Part shown: positions 24,384 to 32,564 of the stretch, piece after piece
Layout of the letters: each line of letters starts with the position of its first letter
Numbering within the stretch: the stretch's first letter is position 1
Source of the DNA: Cellulomonas hominis
GTDB lineage: Bacteria > Actinomycetota > Actinomycetes > Actinomycetales > Cellulomonadaceae
Direction: 5' to 3'
Length of the DNA stretch: 63,631 bases
NCBI RefSeq assembly: GCF_901521055.1
Contig: NZ_CABEGA010000017.1
Span: forward strand, 1 to 63,631
Notes under the pieces: generated by a model
The model's database searches: none
Seen by the model: only the letters and a program-made list of their open reading frames with translations
What the model was told of the DNA's origin: nothing
Translations under genes and position numbers: made by a program

Positions 24384-25496
24384 TCAGGCGCTGGTGCCGC
24401 TGACGCGGACCGGGGCCATCCGCCCGATGCCCTCCAGCTCGCGCTCCGGCAGTGGCTCCAGCACCATCCCGGGGACCTCGACGAGCAGGCGCGCAGTGGC
24501 CGGGTCGGTGAGCACGGTGCTCGGGTCGGCGATGTCCGTCAGCCGCGCGGCCACGTTCACCGACGGGCCGAACACGTCACCGAACCGGGACAGCACCCGC
24601 CCCCACACCACGCCGACCCGCACGGGCGTGACGCCGCGCGCACCCTCGGCGAGCCCGCCGGCACCCCGCTCGCGCTCGACGTCGAGGTCGCCGCCGAGCA
24701 CCCGCGCCAGCTCCAGGGCGACCCGCGCGCCGGTCCGGACGTCGTCCGCGACGAACAGCACCGCGTCGCCGATCGTCTTCACCACGCGAGCACCGCCCTG
24801 CGTCACGACGTCGCGCGCGGCGGTCTCGAAGCGCTGCACGAAGTCGGACAGGTCGGTGGATCCGAGACCGGCGGTGCGCCGGGTGAACGAGACCATGTCG
24901 GCGAAGCCCACCGCGCGCGCCAGGGGCAGCGCCGCGGGGTCACCGGTGACGTCCTGCCCGGCGGCGAACTCGACGGCGTACCGCGCGGCGATCGCCGCCA
25001 GGTGCCGCCGGTAGGAGTGCAGCAGCTGCGCCTCCAGCACGGGGGCGAGGTCCGGCAGCTCGTCCAGCACGGCGCGGCGGGCGGCGGGGTCGTCGAGGCC
25101 GTGCCGGGTCGCCATGTCCTCGACCAGCGCCTCCACCTGCCACAGCGCGAGCCGGTCGCTCGTGTGCCCGAGCGCGCGGGTCAGCGAGATCATCGTGCGG
25201 CTGCCCAGCTGGTCCTCGCGGATCAGCTCCGCCGCCTTGTCGACGGCCTCGGCGTCCCGGCAGGTGAACGCCCGGTCGTCCGCGTCGGGGTGCGGCAGCC
25301 CGAGGGTCCGCCAGTACAGGCGCACGAGCTCCACGTCGAGGCCCGACCGCTCCGCGAGGTCCCGCAGGGTCAGGGTGCGGGGGCCGCCCAGCAGCACCGC
25401 GTCGAGCGCGGCCGCGGGCGCCGGGGCGAGGTCCGGCGCGCCGGCCGGACCGCTGCCGCCGACCGCCTGCACCTCGTCCTGCGCTCCGTCCGTCAC
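24384..25496 (-). CDS. Class III adenylate/guanylate cyclase domain protein
   Basis: A 370-residue cytoplasmic protein. The C-terminal class III catalytic domain (about 192-360) has metal-binding D200 (GFADMVSFT) and D244 (KTIGDAVLF), K240 for purine recognition, and N314/R318 in FGPSVNVAARL for the transition state, so it looks catalytically competent. The N-terminal ~180 residues are helical and include TLRDLAERSGLDVELVRLYW, as in the regulatory domain of Mycobacterium pH-sensing cyclases. cAMP would feed CRP/GlxR-type regulators, for which there is a candidate site at sdhC. GTG 25496 overlaps the birA stop, and a TAGGGT lies inside the birA end, so it may be both coupled and separately transcribed. 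Confidence 0.85.
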   Translation of the reverse strand: MTDGAQDEVQAVGGSGPAGAPDLAPAPAAALDAVLLGGPRTLTLRDLAERSGLDVELVRLYWRTLGLPHPDADDRAFTCRDAEAVDKAAELIREDQLGSRTMISLTRALGHTSDRLALWQVEALVEDMATRHGLDDPAARRAVLDELPDLAPVLEAQLLHSYRRHLAAIAARYAVEFAAGQDVTGDPAALPLARAVGFADMVSFTRRTAGLGSTDLSDFVQRFETAARDVVTQGGARVVKTIGDAVLFVADDVRTGARVALELARVLGGDLDVERERGAGGLAEGARGVTPVRVGVVWGRVLSRFGDVFGPSVNVAARLTDIADPSTVLTDPATARLLVEVPGMVLEPLPERELEGIGRMAPVRVSGTSA

Positions 25497-26413
25497 TCCG
25501 CCGACCCTAGTTCACCGACCGGCCGCACGTGACGCACGTCACCGGCCAGCAGGGTCCGCTCGGCGCCCGACCCGTCCCGCACGACGAGCGCCCCGTCGCC
25601 GGCGATCCGCACCGCCGTGCCCCGGAGCTCGGCGCCGTCGGGCAGGGTCGCGCGGACCACCGCGCCGAGCGTCCGGCACGCGGCGGCGACCTCGTCGGCC
25701 AGCCCGCTCGCGGTGACGTCGCCGTCGTGCGCCCGCCACCGCTCCAGCAGCCCGGCGACCTCCCGCACGACGCCGACCAGGACGTTCGTGCGGTCCACGC
25801 CGGTCGCCCCGGCCGCCCGCAGCGACGTCGCGCTCGGCACCGGCAGCTCCGCCGGCGTCTGACCGACGTTCACGCCGATCCCGAGCACCACGACACCGTC
25901 GGGGCCCGCGCCGGGCGCCACCTCGGCGAGGATGCCGGCGGCCTTCCGCTCGCGCCCCCAGCCGGGCACGTCCCCGCCGTCGGCTGCGGGCACCAGCACG
26001 TCGTTCGGCCACTTCAGCCCGGCGTCGAGCCCGGTCGTCGCCCGCACCGCGCGCACGACGCCGAGCCCGGTCAGCAGCGGCAGCCAGCCCCAGCGGTCGC
26101 GGGGCACGCGCGGGCGCACCGCGAGGGACAGGGTCAGCGCCGCGCCGGGCGGGGTGGTCCACGTGTGCCCCGCGCGGCCCCGGCCCGCCTCCTGGTGCTC
26201 GGCGACCAGCAGCCCGCCGTCCGCCCAGCCGGCGTCGTCGCGCAGCCGCGCGAGCAGCTCCGTGCTGGTCGAGCCGGCGCGCGCGACGACCTCGCACCGG
26301 TGCAGCGGCCCCGCGGGGGCGAGCAGCGCCTCCCGGACCTCGCCGGCGCGCAGCGGCGCCCGGGCGGGGTCGGCGGGGTCGGCGGGGTCGGCGGGACGGG
26401 TGCGGTCGGTCAC
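25493..26413 (-). CDS. Biotin-[acetyl-CoA carboxylase] ligase
   Basis: A 306-residue monofunctional (class I) biotin protein ligase that charges the carrier lysine of the carboxylase alpha subunit encoded at 32565. [22 protein letters not shown] (biotinoyl-AMP loop, about 75-85), [19 protein letters not shown] and GIGVNVGQ are the family blocks. No N-terminal winged helix is present, so it is not a repressor. The N-terminus carries an ADP-ADP-ADP repeat from three 9-bp DNA repeats (26371-26397). GTG 26413 follows GAGGAT by 6 nt. It lies divergent from the carboxylase beta gene. Confidence 0.9.
   Translation of the reverse strand: MTDRTRPADPADPADPARAPLRAGEVREALLAPAGPLHRCEVVARAGSTSTELLARLRDDAGWADGGLLVAEHQEAGRGRAGHTWTTPPGAALTLSLAVRPRVPRDRWGWLPLLTGLGVVRAVRATTGLDAGLKWPNDVLVPAADGGDVPGWGRERKAAGILAEVAPGAGPDGVVVLGIGVNVGQTPAELPVPSATSLRAAGATGVDRTNVLVGVVREVAGLLERWRAHDGDVTASGLADEVAAACRTLGAVVRATLPDGAELRGTAVRIAGDGALVVRDGSGAERTLLAGDVRHVRPVGELGSAE
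25504..25509 (-). promoter_or_regulatory. Leaderless-type -10 (TAGGGT) inside birA
   Basis: TAGGGT with 7 nt to the cyclase GTG. It is formed from birA codons including CTA, a rare leucine codon in this genome, hinting at selection for the promoter. Confidence 0.5.
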
Positions 26414-26452
26414 GCCGCCATCCTCCGCCACGCGGTTGTCGCATCCCCACGA

Positions 26453-26467
26453 CCCGACACGCCGAGG
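26453..26467. repeat. Fragment of the 52-bp palindrome family
   Basis: Fifteen bases (CCCGACACGCCGAGG) are the exact complement of the central part of copy C at 59534. They lie between birA and the carboxylase beta gene. It may be a decayed copy or chance. Confidence 0.35.
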
Positions 26468-26507
26468 TCCGTCGCCGTCGCCCACCGCGGCCGGGCGGGT
26501 GGCCCAC

Positions 26508-26513
26508 TAGCCT
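26508..26513 (+). promoter_or_regulatory. Leaderless-type -10 (TAGCCT)
   Basis: TAGCCT with 7 nt to GTG 26521 of the carboxylase beta gene. Confidence 0.55.
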
Positions 26514-26520
26514 TCCTCGG

Positions 26521-28143
26521 GTGACCGACTCCCCCGCGCCGCACAGCCCTGCGTCGTCGTCCGCACCCCCGCCCGCCGGCACCGCCGCCAAGGTCGCGGA
26601 CCTGGCGGACCGCTACCGGCGTGCCGTCACCGACCCGGAGGCGGCCGCCGCCGAGAAGCAGCACGCGCGCGGCAAGCGCACCGCCCGCGAGCGCATCGAG
26701 TCCCTGCTGGACCCGGGCTCGTTCACGGAGCTCGACGCGTTCGTCCGGCACCGCTCCACCAACTTCGGGCTGGACCGCAAGCGCGTCCCGGGCGACGGCG
26801 TCGTCGTCGGGCACGGCACGGTCGACGGCCGGCCGGTCGCGGTGTACTCCCAGGACTTCACGGTGTTCGGCGGCAGCCTCGGCGAGGTGCACGGCCAGAA
26901 GATCACCAAGGTGATGGACCTCGCGCTGCGCACCGGGATGCCGCTCGTGGGCATCAGCGACGGCGGCGGCGCGCGCATCCAGGAGGGCGTCGCCGGCCTC
27001 ACGCAGTTCGCGGAGATCTTCCGCCGGAACGTCGCCGCCTCGGGCGTCATCCCGCAGATCAGCCTCATCCTCGGCCCGTCCGCCGGCGGCGCGGTGTACT
27101 CCCCCGCGCTGACCGACTTCATCGTGATGGCCGACGGCACGTCGAACATGTTCATCACCGGCCCCGACGTGATCCGCGCGGTGACGGGCGAGGACATCGG
27201 CTTCGAGGAGCTCGGCGGCGCGACGACCCACAACACCCGGTCCGGGGTCGCGCACTACCTGGCCTCCGACGAGGACGACGCGCTGGACTACGTGCGCCAG
27301 CTGCTGTCGTACCTCCCCCAGAACAACCTCTCGGACCCGCCCGCGTACCCGCACGAGAGCGACCTCGACGTCACGGACGAGGACCTCGAGCTCGACACGC
27401 TCGTGCCGGACTCCGACAGCCAGCCGTACGACATGCGGACCGTCGTCGAGCACGTGCTGGACGACGGCGAGCTGCTCGAGGTGCAGCCGCTGTTCGCGCG
27501 CAACGTCCTGGTGGGTTTCGGCCGCGTCGAGGGCCACGCGGTCGGCGTCGTCGCGAACCAGCCGCTGACGATGGCCGGGACGCTGGACATCGACGCCGCC
27601 GAGAAGGCCGCGCGGTTCGTGCGGACCTGCGACGCGTTCGGGCTGCCGGTGCTGACCTTCGTGGACGTCCCGGGGTTCCTGCCCGGCACCGACCAGGAGT
27701 GGAACGGCATCATCCGGCGCGGCGCGAAGCTGATCTACGCCTACGCCGAGGCGACCGTCCCGCTCGTCACCGTCATCACGCGCAAGGCGTACGGTGGCGC
27801 GTACATCGTCATGGGGTCCAAGCAGCTCGGTGCCGACGTGAACCTCGCGTGGCCCACCGCCCAGATCGCGGTCATGGGCGCAGGGGGCGCCGTGAACATC
27901 CTGCAGCGCGGGGCCCTCAAGCAGGTGGCGGAGGCCGGCGGGGACGTCGACGCCGAGCGGGCCCGCCTGACCCGCGAGTACGAGGAGGCCATCGTGAACC
28001 CCTGGGACGCCGCCGACCGCGGCTACGTGGACGCGGTGATCGCGCCCGCGGAGACGCGCTCGCAGATCGCGCGCTCCCTGCGCGTGCTGCGCACCAAGCG
28101 CGCCGCGCTGCCGCCCAAGAAGCACGGGAACATCCCGCTGTGA
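26521..28143 (+). CDS. Acyl-CoA carboxylase beta subunit (carboxyltransferase; AccD/PccB type)
   Basis: A 540-residue carboxyltransferase that moves CO2 from carboxybiotin to acetyl- or propionyl-CoA, giving malonyl- or methylmalonyl-CoA for fatty acids. After a Pro/Ala/Ser-rich N-terminus it shows the two crotonase-like halves: [33 protein letters not shown] and [13 protein letters not shown] in the first, and [40 protein letters not shown] and [12 protein letters not shown] in the second, with the paired Gly-Gly oxyanion loops. Length matches actinobacterial AccD/PccB. Its stop overlaps the next gene's GTG, which in turn overlaps the epsilon subunit: a three-gene coupled operon. Confidence 0.95.
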   Translation: MTDSPAPHSPASSSAPPPAGTAAKVADLADRYRRAVTDPEAAAAEKQHARGKRTARERIESLLDPGSFTELDAFVRHRSTNFGLDRKRVPGDGVVVGHGTVDGRPVAVYSQDFTVFGGSLGEVHGQKITKVMDLALRTGMPLVGISDGGGARIQEGVAGLTQFAEIFRRNVAASGVIPQISLILGPSAGGAVYSPALTDFIVMADGTSNMFITGPDVIRAVTGEDIGFEELGGATTHNTRSGVAHYLASDEDDALDYVRQLLSYLPQNNLSDPPAYPHESDLDVTDEDLELDTLVPDSDSQPYDMRTVVEHVLDDGELLEVQPLFARNVLVGFGRVEGHAVGVVANQPLTMAGTLDIDAAEKAARFVRTCDAFGLPVLTFVDVPGFLPGTDQEWNGIIRRGAKLIYAYAEATVPLVTVITRKAYGGAYIVMGSKQLGADVNLAWPTAQIAVMGAGGAVNILQRGALKQVAEAGGDVDAERARLTREYEEAIVNPWDAADRGYVDAVIAPAETRSQIARSLRVLRTKRAALPPKKHGNIPL

Positions 28144-28736
28144 CGGGCGACGCGAACCTGCCCGGGGCCGAGGGCCACGACGGGCACGACGAGCACGACG
28201 AGCACGGGCACGGCGCGCACGACCACAGCGGCGGGGCGCACGGCTCCGAGCCGCTGCCCGGCGTCGACACCGGGGCGCTGCACGCCACGGTGGCCGAGCT
28301 CGCCGTGGCGCTGCACGAGTACGTCGACACCGCCGCCGGGGTGCGCGCGGAGTTCGGCGCGGGCGAGGCCGACGAGGACCCCCGCGTGCTCGCCCTCGAG
28401 AACCGGGTGTCGGCCCTCAACGCCCGGCTCTACGACCAGCTGCACGAGAACCTGGGCATGCACTCCGAGCTCACGGGCATGACGTGGGAGGAGGAGGCCC
28501 GCCCCGCCAGCGAGCCGCTCGCCGACGAGGACACCGACGAGTTCCACCTGGGCTTCGTCGTCAGCGTGCCGAGCGGCCCGTCCGACCAGTCGATCGACGC
28601 GGTGCTGGGCATCGTCGACAACGGCGGCGCCGAGATCGTCGAGCGGCTGCTGGACAGCGGGTTCACCGTCGAGGGCTGGGGTGCCGCCCGCGGCGCGCCG
28701 GTGTCGTTCGACGACGACGACGAGGACCAGGCGTGA
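28140..28736 (+). CDS. His-rich hypothetical protein in the carboxylase operon
   Basis: A 198-residue protein of unrecognised family. Eight His lie between residues 13 and 34, alternating with Asp/Glu/Gly, a likely divalent-metal-binding tail. The rest is acidic and soluble: a helical segment (about 40-115, [20 protein letters not shown] and [20 protein letters not shown]) and a C-terminal part with [20 protein letters not shown] and [16 protein letters not shown]. It is wedged between carboxylase beta and epsilon genes with GTGA overlaps at both ends, so it is made together with them. A role in carboxylase assembly or metal supply is only a guess from position. Confidence 0.7.
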   Translation: MTGDANLPGAEGHDGHDEHDEHGHGAHDHSGGAHGSEPLPGVDTGALHATVAELAVALHEYVDTAAGVRAEFGAGEADEDPRVLALENRVSALNARLYDQLHENLGMHSELTGMTWEEEARPASEPLADEDTDEFHLGFVVSVPSGPSDQSIDAVLGIVDNGGAEIVERLLDSGFTVEGWGAARGAPVSFDDDDEDQA

Positions 28737-28972
28737 CCGAGCCGCGCGCGGGGGCGCCGGCGCACGTGCAGGTCGTGCGCGGCACGCCGGACGACGTCGA
28801 GCTCGCCGCCCTCGTCGCCGGGCTGGTGGCCGCCGCGGGATCGGGCGAGGACGACGGGGACGACGTCCCGGAGCCGCCCTCCGCGTGGTCCGACCGCGCG
28901 CGCACCGTGCCGGGGGCGGGAGCCACGTGGCGCACGGGCGGGGACGCCTGGCGGCACAGCCTGCGGGGCTGA
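28733..28972 (+). CDS. Acyl-CoA carboxylase epsilon subunit
   Basis: A 79-residue actinobacterial AccE/PccE-type subunit that stabilises the alpha-beta complex. VQVVRGTPDDVELAALVAGL (about 12-31) is the characteristic N-terminal motif, and SAWSDRAR plus GDAWRHSLRG are the conserved C-terminal blocks. Between them is a short acidic, Gly-rich linker. The GTG start overlaps the previous stop. Its presence identifies the beta subunit as a member of the multi-subunit actinobacterial carboxylase. Confidence 0.85.
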   Translation: MTEPRAGAPAHVQVVRGTPDDVELAALVAGLVAAAGSGEDDGDDVPEPPSAWSDRARTVPGAGATWRTGGDAWRHSLRG

Positions 28973-29025
28973 CCGACCTCGCGGCGGGGCGGGAATTCCG
29001 CGCGAGCGACGCCCGCGCGCGCGGG

Positions 29026-29031
29026 TAGGGT
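29026..29031 (+). promoter_or_regulatory. Leaderless-type -10 (TAGGGT)
   Basis: TAGGGT with 7 nt to GTG 29039. Confidence 0.6.
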
Positions 29032-29038
29032 CGGCCGG

Positions 29039-30763
29039 GTGACCACTGCACCCACCGCTGACGGCGGGGCGCCCGAGCGTCCCGCGACCCCGATCGACGC
29101 GATCGCCGACTCCTACGTCACCACGCTGGCCGCGCTGGACCCGATGGACGCGACCGTCCTCGGCATCCCGGGGCACGACCACGAGGTGACGGACCTGTCC
29201 CCCGCCGGGCACGAGGCCCGCGCCGAGGCGGCACGCGCCACCCTGCTGGCCCTCGACGGCCACGCGCCGAGCGACGACGTGGACGAGGTCACCCTCGCCG
29301 CGATGCGCGAGCGCCTCGGCCTGCAGCTCGAGCTGCACGACGCCGGCGAGCTGCTCGCCGACCTGAACGTGATCGCCTCGCCCGTGCAGAACCTGCGCGA
29401 CGTCTTCGACGTCATGAACACCGACGGCGCCGACGCCTGGTCGACCATCGCGCAGCGCCTCACCGGGCTGCCGCAGGCCGGCGCCGGCTACGTCGAGTCG
29501 CTGCGCCTGGCCGCCTCGCAGGGCCGCGTCCCCGCGATCCGGCAGGTCCGCGAGGCCGTGACGCAGGCCCAGGAGCTCGCCGACCCCGCCACGTCGTTCT
29601 TCACGTCGTTCGTCGACGGTCCCGAGGCGCAGGCGGCCATCGCGGCCGGCGGCGGCGACGCCCTGCGCGCGGACCTCGAGCGCGGCGCCGAGGCGGCCCG
29701 GCAGACCTACGCGGAGCTCGTGACCTTCCTGCGCGACGAGCTCGCGCCGCAGGCACCGCAGGCGGACGCCGCCGGCCGGGAGCGCTACGCCCTGTGGTCC
29801 CGGTACTTCCTCGGCGCGACCGTCGACCTGGACGAGACGTACCAGTGGGGCCTGGAGGAGCTCGACCGGGTCGTCGCCGAGCAGGAGCGCGTCGCCGCCG
29901 AGATCGCCGGACCGGGAGCGACCGTCGAGCAGGCCGTCGCCGTGCTGGACCAGGACCCGAGCCGGCGGCTGGAGGGCACCACCGCCCTGCGGGAGTGGAT
30001 GCAGGCCACCTCCGACGCGGCCGTCGAGGCGCTGGACGGCGTGCACTTCGCCATCCCCGGCCCGATCCGCACGCTCGAGTGCCGGATCGCCCCGACGCAG
30101 AACGGCGGCATCTACTACACGGGCCCGTCGGACGACTTCAGCCGCCCGGGCCGCATGTGGTGGTCCGTGCCGCCGGGCGTCACCACGTTCAACACCTGGC
30201 GCGAGAAGACGACCGTCTACCACGAGGGCGTCCCGGGCCACCACCTGCAGATCGGCCAGGCGGTGTACCAGCGGGCGACCCTGAACTCGTGGCGCCGGCT
30301 GGCGTGCTGGGTGTCCGGCCACGGCGAGGGCTGGGCGCTGTACGCCGAGCGGCTCATGGCGGACCTCGGCTTCCTGGACGACCCGGGCGACCGGCTCGGG
30401 ATGCTCGACGGGCAGCGGATGCGCGCCGCGCGCGTCGTCCTGGACCTCGGCGTGCACCTGGGGCTGCCGGCGCCCGAGCGCTGGGGCGGCGGCACGTGGG
30501 ACGCGGACAAGGCGTGGGAGTTCCTGCGCGCCAACGTCAACATGCCGGAGCAGTTCATCCGGTTCGAGCTGAACCGCTACCTCGGCTGGCCCGGGCAGGC
30601 GCCCGCGTACAAGATCGGCCAGCGCATCTGGGAGCAGGTGCGCGACGGCGCGTCGGCCTCGGCGCAGGCCCGCGGCGAGGCGTTCGACCTGCGCGAGTTC
30701 CACGCGCGGGCGCTCGGCATGGGCGCGCTGCCGCTCGACGTGCTGCGCGGCGCCCTGGCGTGA
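29039..30763 (+). CDS. DUF885-family metallopeptidase-like protein
   Basis: A 574-residue soluble, mostly helical protein of the DUF885 family, which resembles M3/M32-type zinc carboxypeptidases. TTVYHEGVPGHHLQIGQAVY (about 396-415) holds a HExxxGHH zinc motif and SGHGEGWALYAERLM provides the second Glu. ISAPTQNGGIYYTGPSDDF-like sequence (here RIAPTQNGGIYYTGPSDDFS) and RFELNRYLGWPGQAPAYKIG are family signatures. No signal peptide is present. Peptidase activity is expected but substrates are unknown. GTG 29039 is set by TAGGGT 7 nt upstream. Confidence 0.85.
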   Translation: MTTAPTADGGAPERPATPIDAIADSYVTTLAALDPMDATVLGIPGHDHEVTDLSPAGHEARAEAARATLLALDGHAPSDDVDEVTLAAMRERLGLQLELHDAGELLADLNVIASPVQNLRDVFDVMNTDGADAWSTIAQRLTGLPQAGAGYVESLRLAASQGRVPAIRQVREAVTQAQELADPATSFFTSFVDGPEAQAAIAAGGGDALRADLERGAEAARQTYAELVTFLRDELAPQAPQADAAGRERYALWSRYFLGATVDLDETYQWGLEELDRVVAEQERVAAEIAGPGATVEQAVAVLDQDPSRRLEGTTALREWMQATSDAAVEALDGVHFAIPGPIRTLECRIAPTQNGGIYYTGPSDDFSRPGRMWWSVPPGVTTFNTWREKTTVYHEGVPGHHLQIGQAVYQRATLNSWRRLACWVSGHGEGWALYAERLMADLGFLDDPGDRLGMLDGQRMRAARVVLDLGVHLGLPAPERWGGGTWDADKAWEFLRANVNMPEQFIRFELNRYLGWPGQAPAYKIGQRIWEQVRDGASASAQARGEAFDLREFHARALGMGALPLDVLRGALA

Positions 30764-30782
30764 CCCCGCGTCGCCCGTGACG

Positions 30783-30823
30783 CGACGACGGCCCCGGACC
30801 AGCACGGTCCGGGGCCGTCGTCG
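30783..30823. terminator. Strong bidirectional hairpin terminator
   Basis: A perfect 18-bp stem (30783-30800 with 30806-30823) and a 5-nt AGCAC loop, between the convergent DUF885 and VKOR genes. It is the strongest hairpin in the window. Confidence 0.85.
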
Positions 30824-30851
30824 TCGGTGCGATTTAGGGCGGGCGGGCGGG

Positions 30852-31550
30852 TCAGCCCAGCAGCGACGGCCCGTACTTGAGGACGACCGCCGCCAGGAAC
30901 AGCACCAGCCACGCCGCGGTGACGTACCAGTCCAGGCCGGAAGCGACGAAGTCTCGCGCCCACGGCCCCGCCCGGCCGGGCAGGCGCAGGTTCCCGTCCC
31001 GCACGTTCCACCGGGTCAGCCCCGCCCACACCAGCGTGGTCGTGATCGTGATGAGCAGGCACCAGGGGCACAGGGCACCGATCACGAAGTAGGACTGCAG
31101 GAACAGCCAGTACGCGAACAGCAGGGCGACCGTGTACACGACCTGCGTGCCGAGCATGAACCAGCGCGGGAACCGCACCCCGCCGATCGCCGCGACCGAG
31201 ATCGTGATGACCACGACCTCGAACGCGATGCCCAGGAACGCGTTGGGGAAGCCGAGCAGCTGCGCCTGCCACGTCCGGGCCACCGTCCCGCACGAGACGA
31301 CCGAGCTGAGGTCGCAGCCGAAGGTCCGGTCCGGGTCGGCGGCGAGGTGCCAGGCCTCGATCGACAGCACGAACGACGTGTAGAGGCCGATGACGCCCGA
31401 CACGACCATCTCGATCGCGGTCCGGCGCCGCCACGCGCGGCGGGCGGGCGAGTCCGGGTCGGGGTCCACCGGGTCGGCGGCGTCGCCGGGCGCGCGGGTG
31501 GCCGTCGGTGTGCTGGGCTCGGTGGTGCTGGGCTCGGTCACGCTGGTCAT
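30852..31550 (-). CDS. Vitamin K epoxide reductase (VKOR) family protein
   Basis: A 232-residue inner-membrane protein with four to five spans. It re-oxidises an extracytoplasmic disulfide-forming partner by passing electrons to menaquinone, the actinobacterial counterpart of DsbB. The loop Cys pair is in FGCDLSSVVSCG (about 77-88) and the quinone-proximal CxxC is ALCPWCLL in a later helix. The first ~40 residues are a Pro/Thr/Asp-rich cytoplasmic tail. No thioredoxin-fold domain is fused, so a separate DsbA-like partner is needed and is not in the window. ATG 31550 has GGAGG 8 nt upstream. Confidence 0.9.
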   Translation of the reverse strand: MTSVTEPSTTEPSTPTATRAPGDAADPVDPDPDSPARRAWRRRTAIEMVVSGVIGLYTSFVLSIEAWHLAADPDRTFGCDLSSVVSCGTVARTWQAQLLGFPNAFLGIAFEVVVITISVAAIGGVRFPRWFMLGTQVVYTVALLFAYWLFLQSYFVIGALCPWCLLITITTTLVWAGLTRWNVRDGNLRLPGRAGPWARDFVASGLDWYVTAAWLVLFLAAVVLKYGPSLLG

Positions 31551-31626
31551 CGTCGCATCCTCCACTGGGAGTTCCCCGGACATCATCGGCACCGGCGGCC
31601 CCCCGGCCGAGGGACGTACGTCCCCG

Positions 31627-31632
31627 TAGGCT
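31627..31632 (+). promoter_or_regulatory. Leaderless-type -10 (TAGGCT)
   Basis: TAGGCT with 8 nt to GTG 31641. Three in-frame GTG codons follow at 9-nt steps (31641, 31650, 31659). Confidence 0.5.
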
Positions 31633-31640
31633 CCGTCCCC

Positions 31641-32288
31641 GTGACCCCCGTGACCCCCGTGACGACCCTCGTGCTCGCCTCCGCGTCCCCCGCCCGGCTC
31701 GCCACGCTGCGCGCCGCCGGCGTCGAGCCCCGGGTGGCGGTGTCCGCCGTCGACGAGCCCGCGGTGCTCGCCGCCGCGGGGGACGTGCCGCCGGCCGAGG
31801 CGGTGCTGCTGCTCGCGCGGGCCAAGGCGCGCGACGTCGCACCCGCCCACGCCGGCACGCTGGTGCTCGGGTGCGACTCCATGCTCGAGCTGGACGGCGA
31901 GGTGCTGGGCAAGCCCGCGGACGCCGCCGAGGCGGTCGCCCGCTGGCACGCGATGCGCGGGCGGTCCGGGCGGCTGCACACCGGCCACTGGCTGGTCGAC
32001 CAGCGGGACGGCGCCGGTGCGGGGCCGGACGCCGAGGCGGGTGCCACGTCCACGACGGTCGTGCACTTCGCCGACGTGACCGATGCGGAGATCGACGCCT
32101 ACGTCGCGACCGGCGAGCCGCTGTGGGTGGCGGGGGCGTTCACCATCGACGGCCTCGGCGGCCCGTTCGTCGCGGGCATCGAGGGCGACCACCACGGCGT
32201 CGTAGGGCTGAGCCTCCCCCTGCTCCGCACGCTCCTGGCCGCCCGCGGCGTCCCCATCACGGCCCTGTGGACCCACCTCCCCGCCTGA
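31641..32288 (+). CDS. Maf/YceF family nucleotide pyrophosphatase
   Basis: A 215-residue house-cleaning enzyme that hydrolyses non-canonical or modified nucleoside triphosphates. LVLASASPARLATLRAAGVE (N-terminus; family consensus LASxSPRR), GCDSMLELDGEVLGKP with the catalytic Asp, and AGAFTIDGLGGPFVAGIEGD are the hallmarks. The usual SPRR is SPAR here, as in many actinobacterial members. Position next to the carboxylase alpha gene is conserved in related actinobacteria (from general knowledge). The start could be any of three in-frame GTGs; the first fits the promoter spacing. Confidence 0.85.
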   Translation: MTPVTPVTTLVLASASPARLATLRAAGVEPRVAVSAVDEPAVLAAAGDVPPAEAVLLLARAKARDVAPAHAGTLVLGCDSMLELDGEVLGKPADAAEAVARWHAMRGRSGRLHTGHWLVDQRDGAGAGPDAEAGATSTTVVHFADVTDAEIDAYVATGEPLWVAGAFTIDGLGGPFVAGIEGDHHGVVGLSLPLLRTLLAARGVPITALWTHLPA

Positions 32289-32322
32289 CCCACCTCCCCG
32301 CCCGACCACCTCCGAGCCGCGG

Positions 32323-32374
32323 AGTGGAGCGATGTGCCCGACACGCCCTGGCGTTTCGGGCAGAACACTCCACT
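32323..32374. repeat. 52-bp dispersed palindrome, copy B
   Basis: It matches copy C at 45 of 52 positions. The inverted arms extend a few bases further (32319-32378). It lies 30 nt after the Maf stop, in a 276-base gap before the carboxylase alpha gene. Confidence 0.85.
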
Positions 32375-32400
32375 CCGCCGGGAGGAGGACGGCCGCGGGG

Positions 32401-32419
32401 GTTGTCCGGTCGGGACAAC
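32401..32419. promoter_or_regulatory. Inverted repeat upstream of the carboxylase alpha gene
   Basis: GTTGTCC-N5-GGACAAC, perfect 7-bp arms, 165 nt before GTG 32565. It is a possible operator for a lipid or biotin regulator; no ligand can be named. Confidence 0.4.
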
Positions 32420-32553
32420 GAGCGGCCCCCGGCCGGCGACGTCGCGCGCGTGGCGCCTGTGGAACCCTCCAAAGGCCGGCGCGCCGGTGTGGGCGGTTCC
32501 GCAATCTTCGCGCCGGACGCCCGGCGGACGTCGTCCGCCCGGGCCCCCCGCGT

Positions 32554-32559
32554 TACGGT
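32554..32559 (+). promoter_or_regulatory. Leaderless-type -10 (TACGGT)
   Basis: TACGGT with 5 nt to GTG 32565. Confidence 0.4.
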
Positions 32560-32564
32560 GAGCC

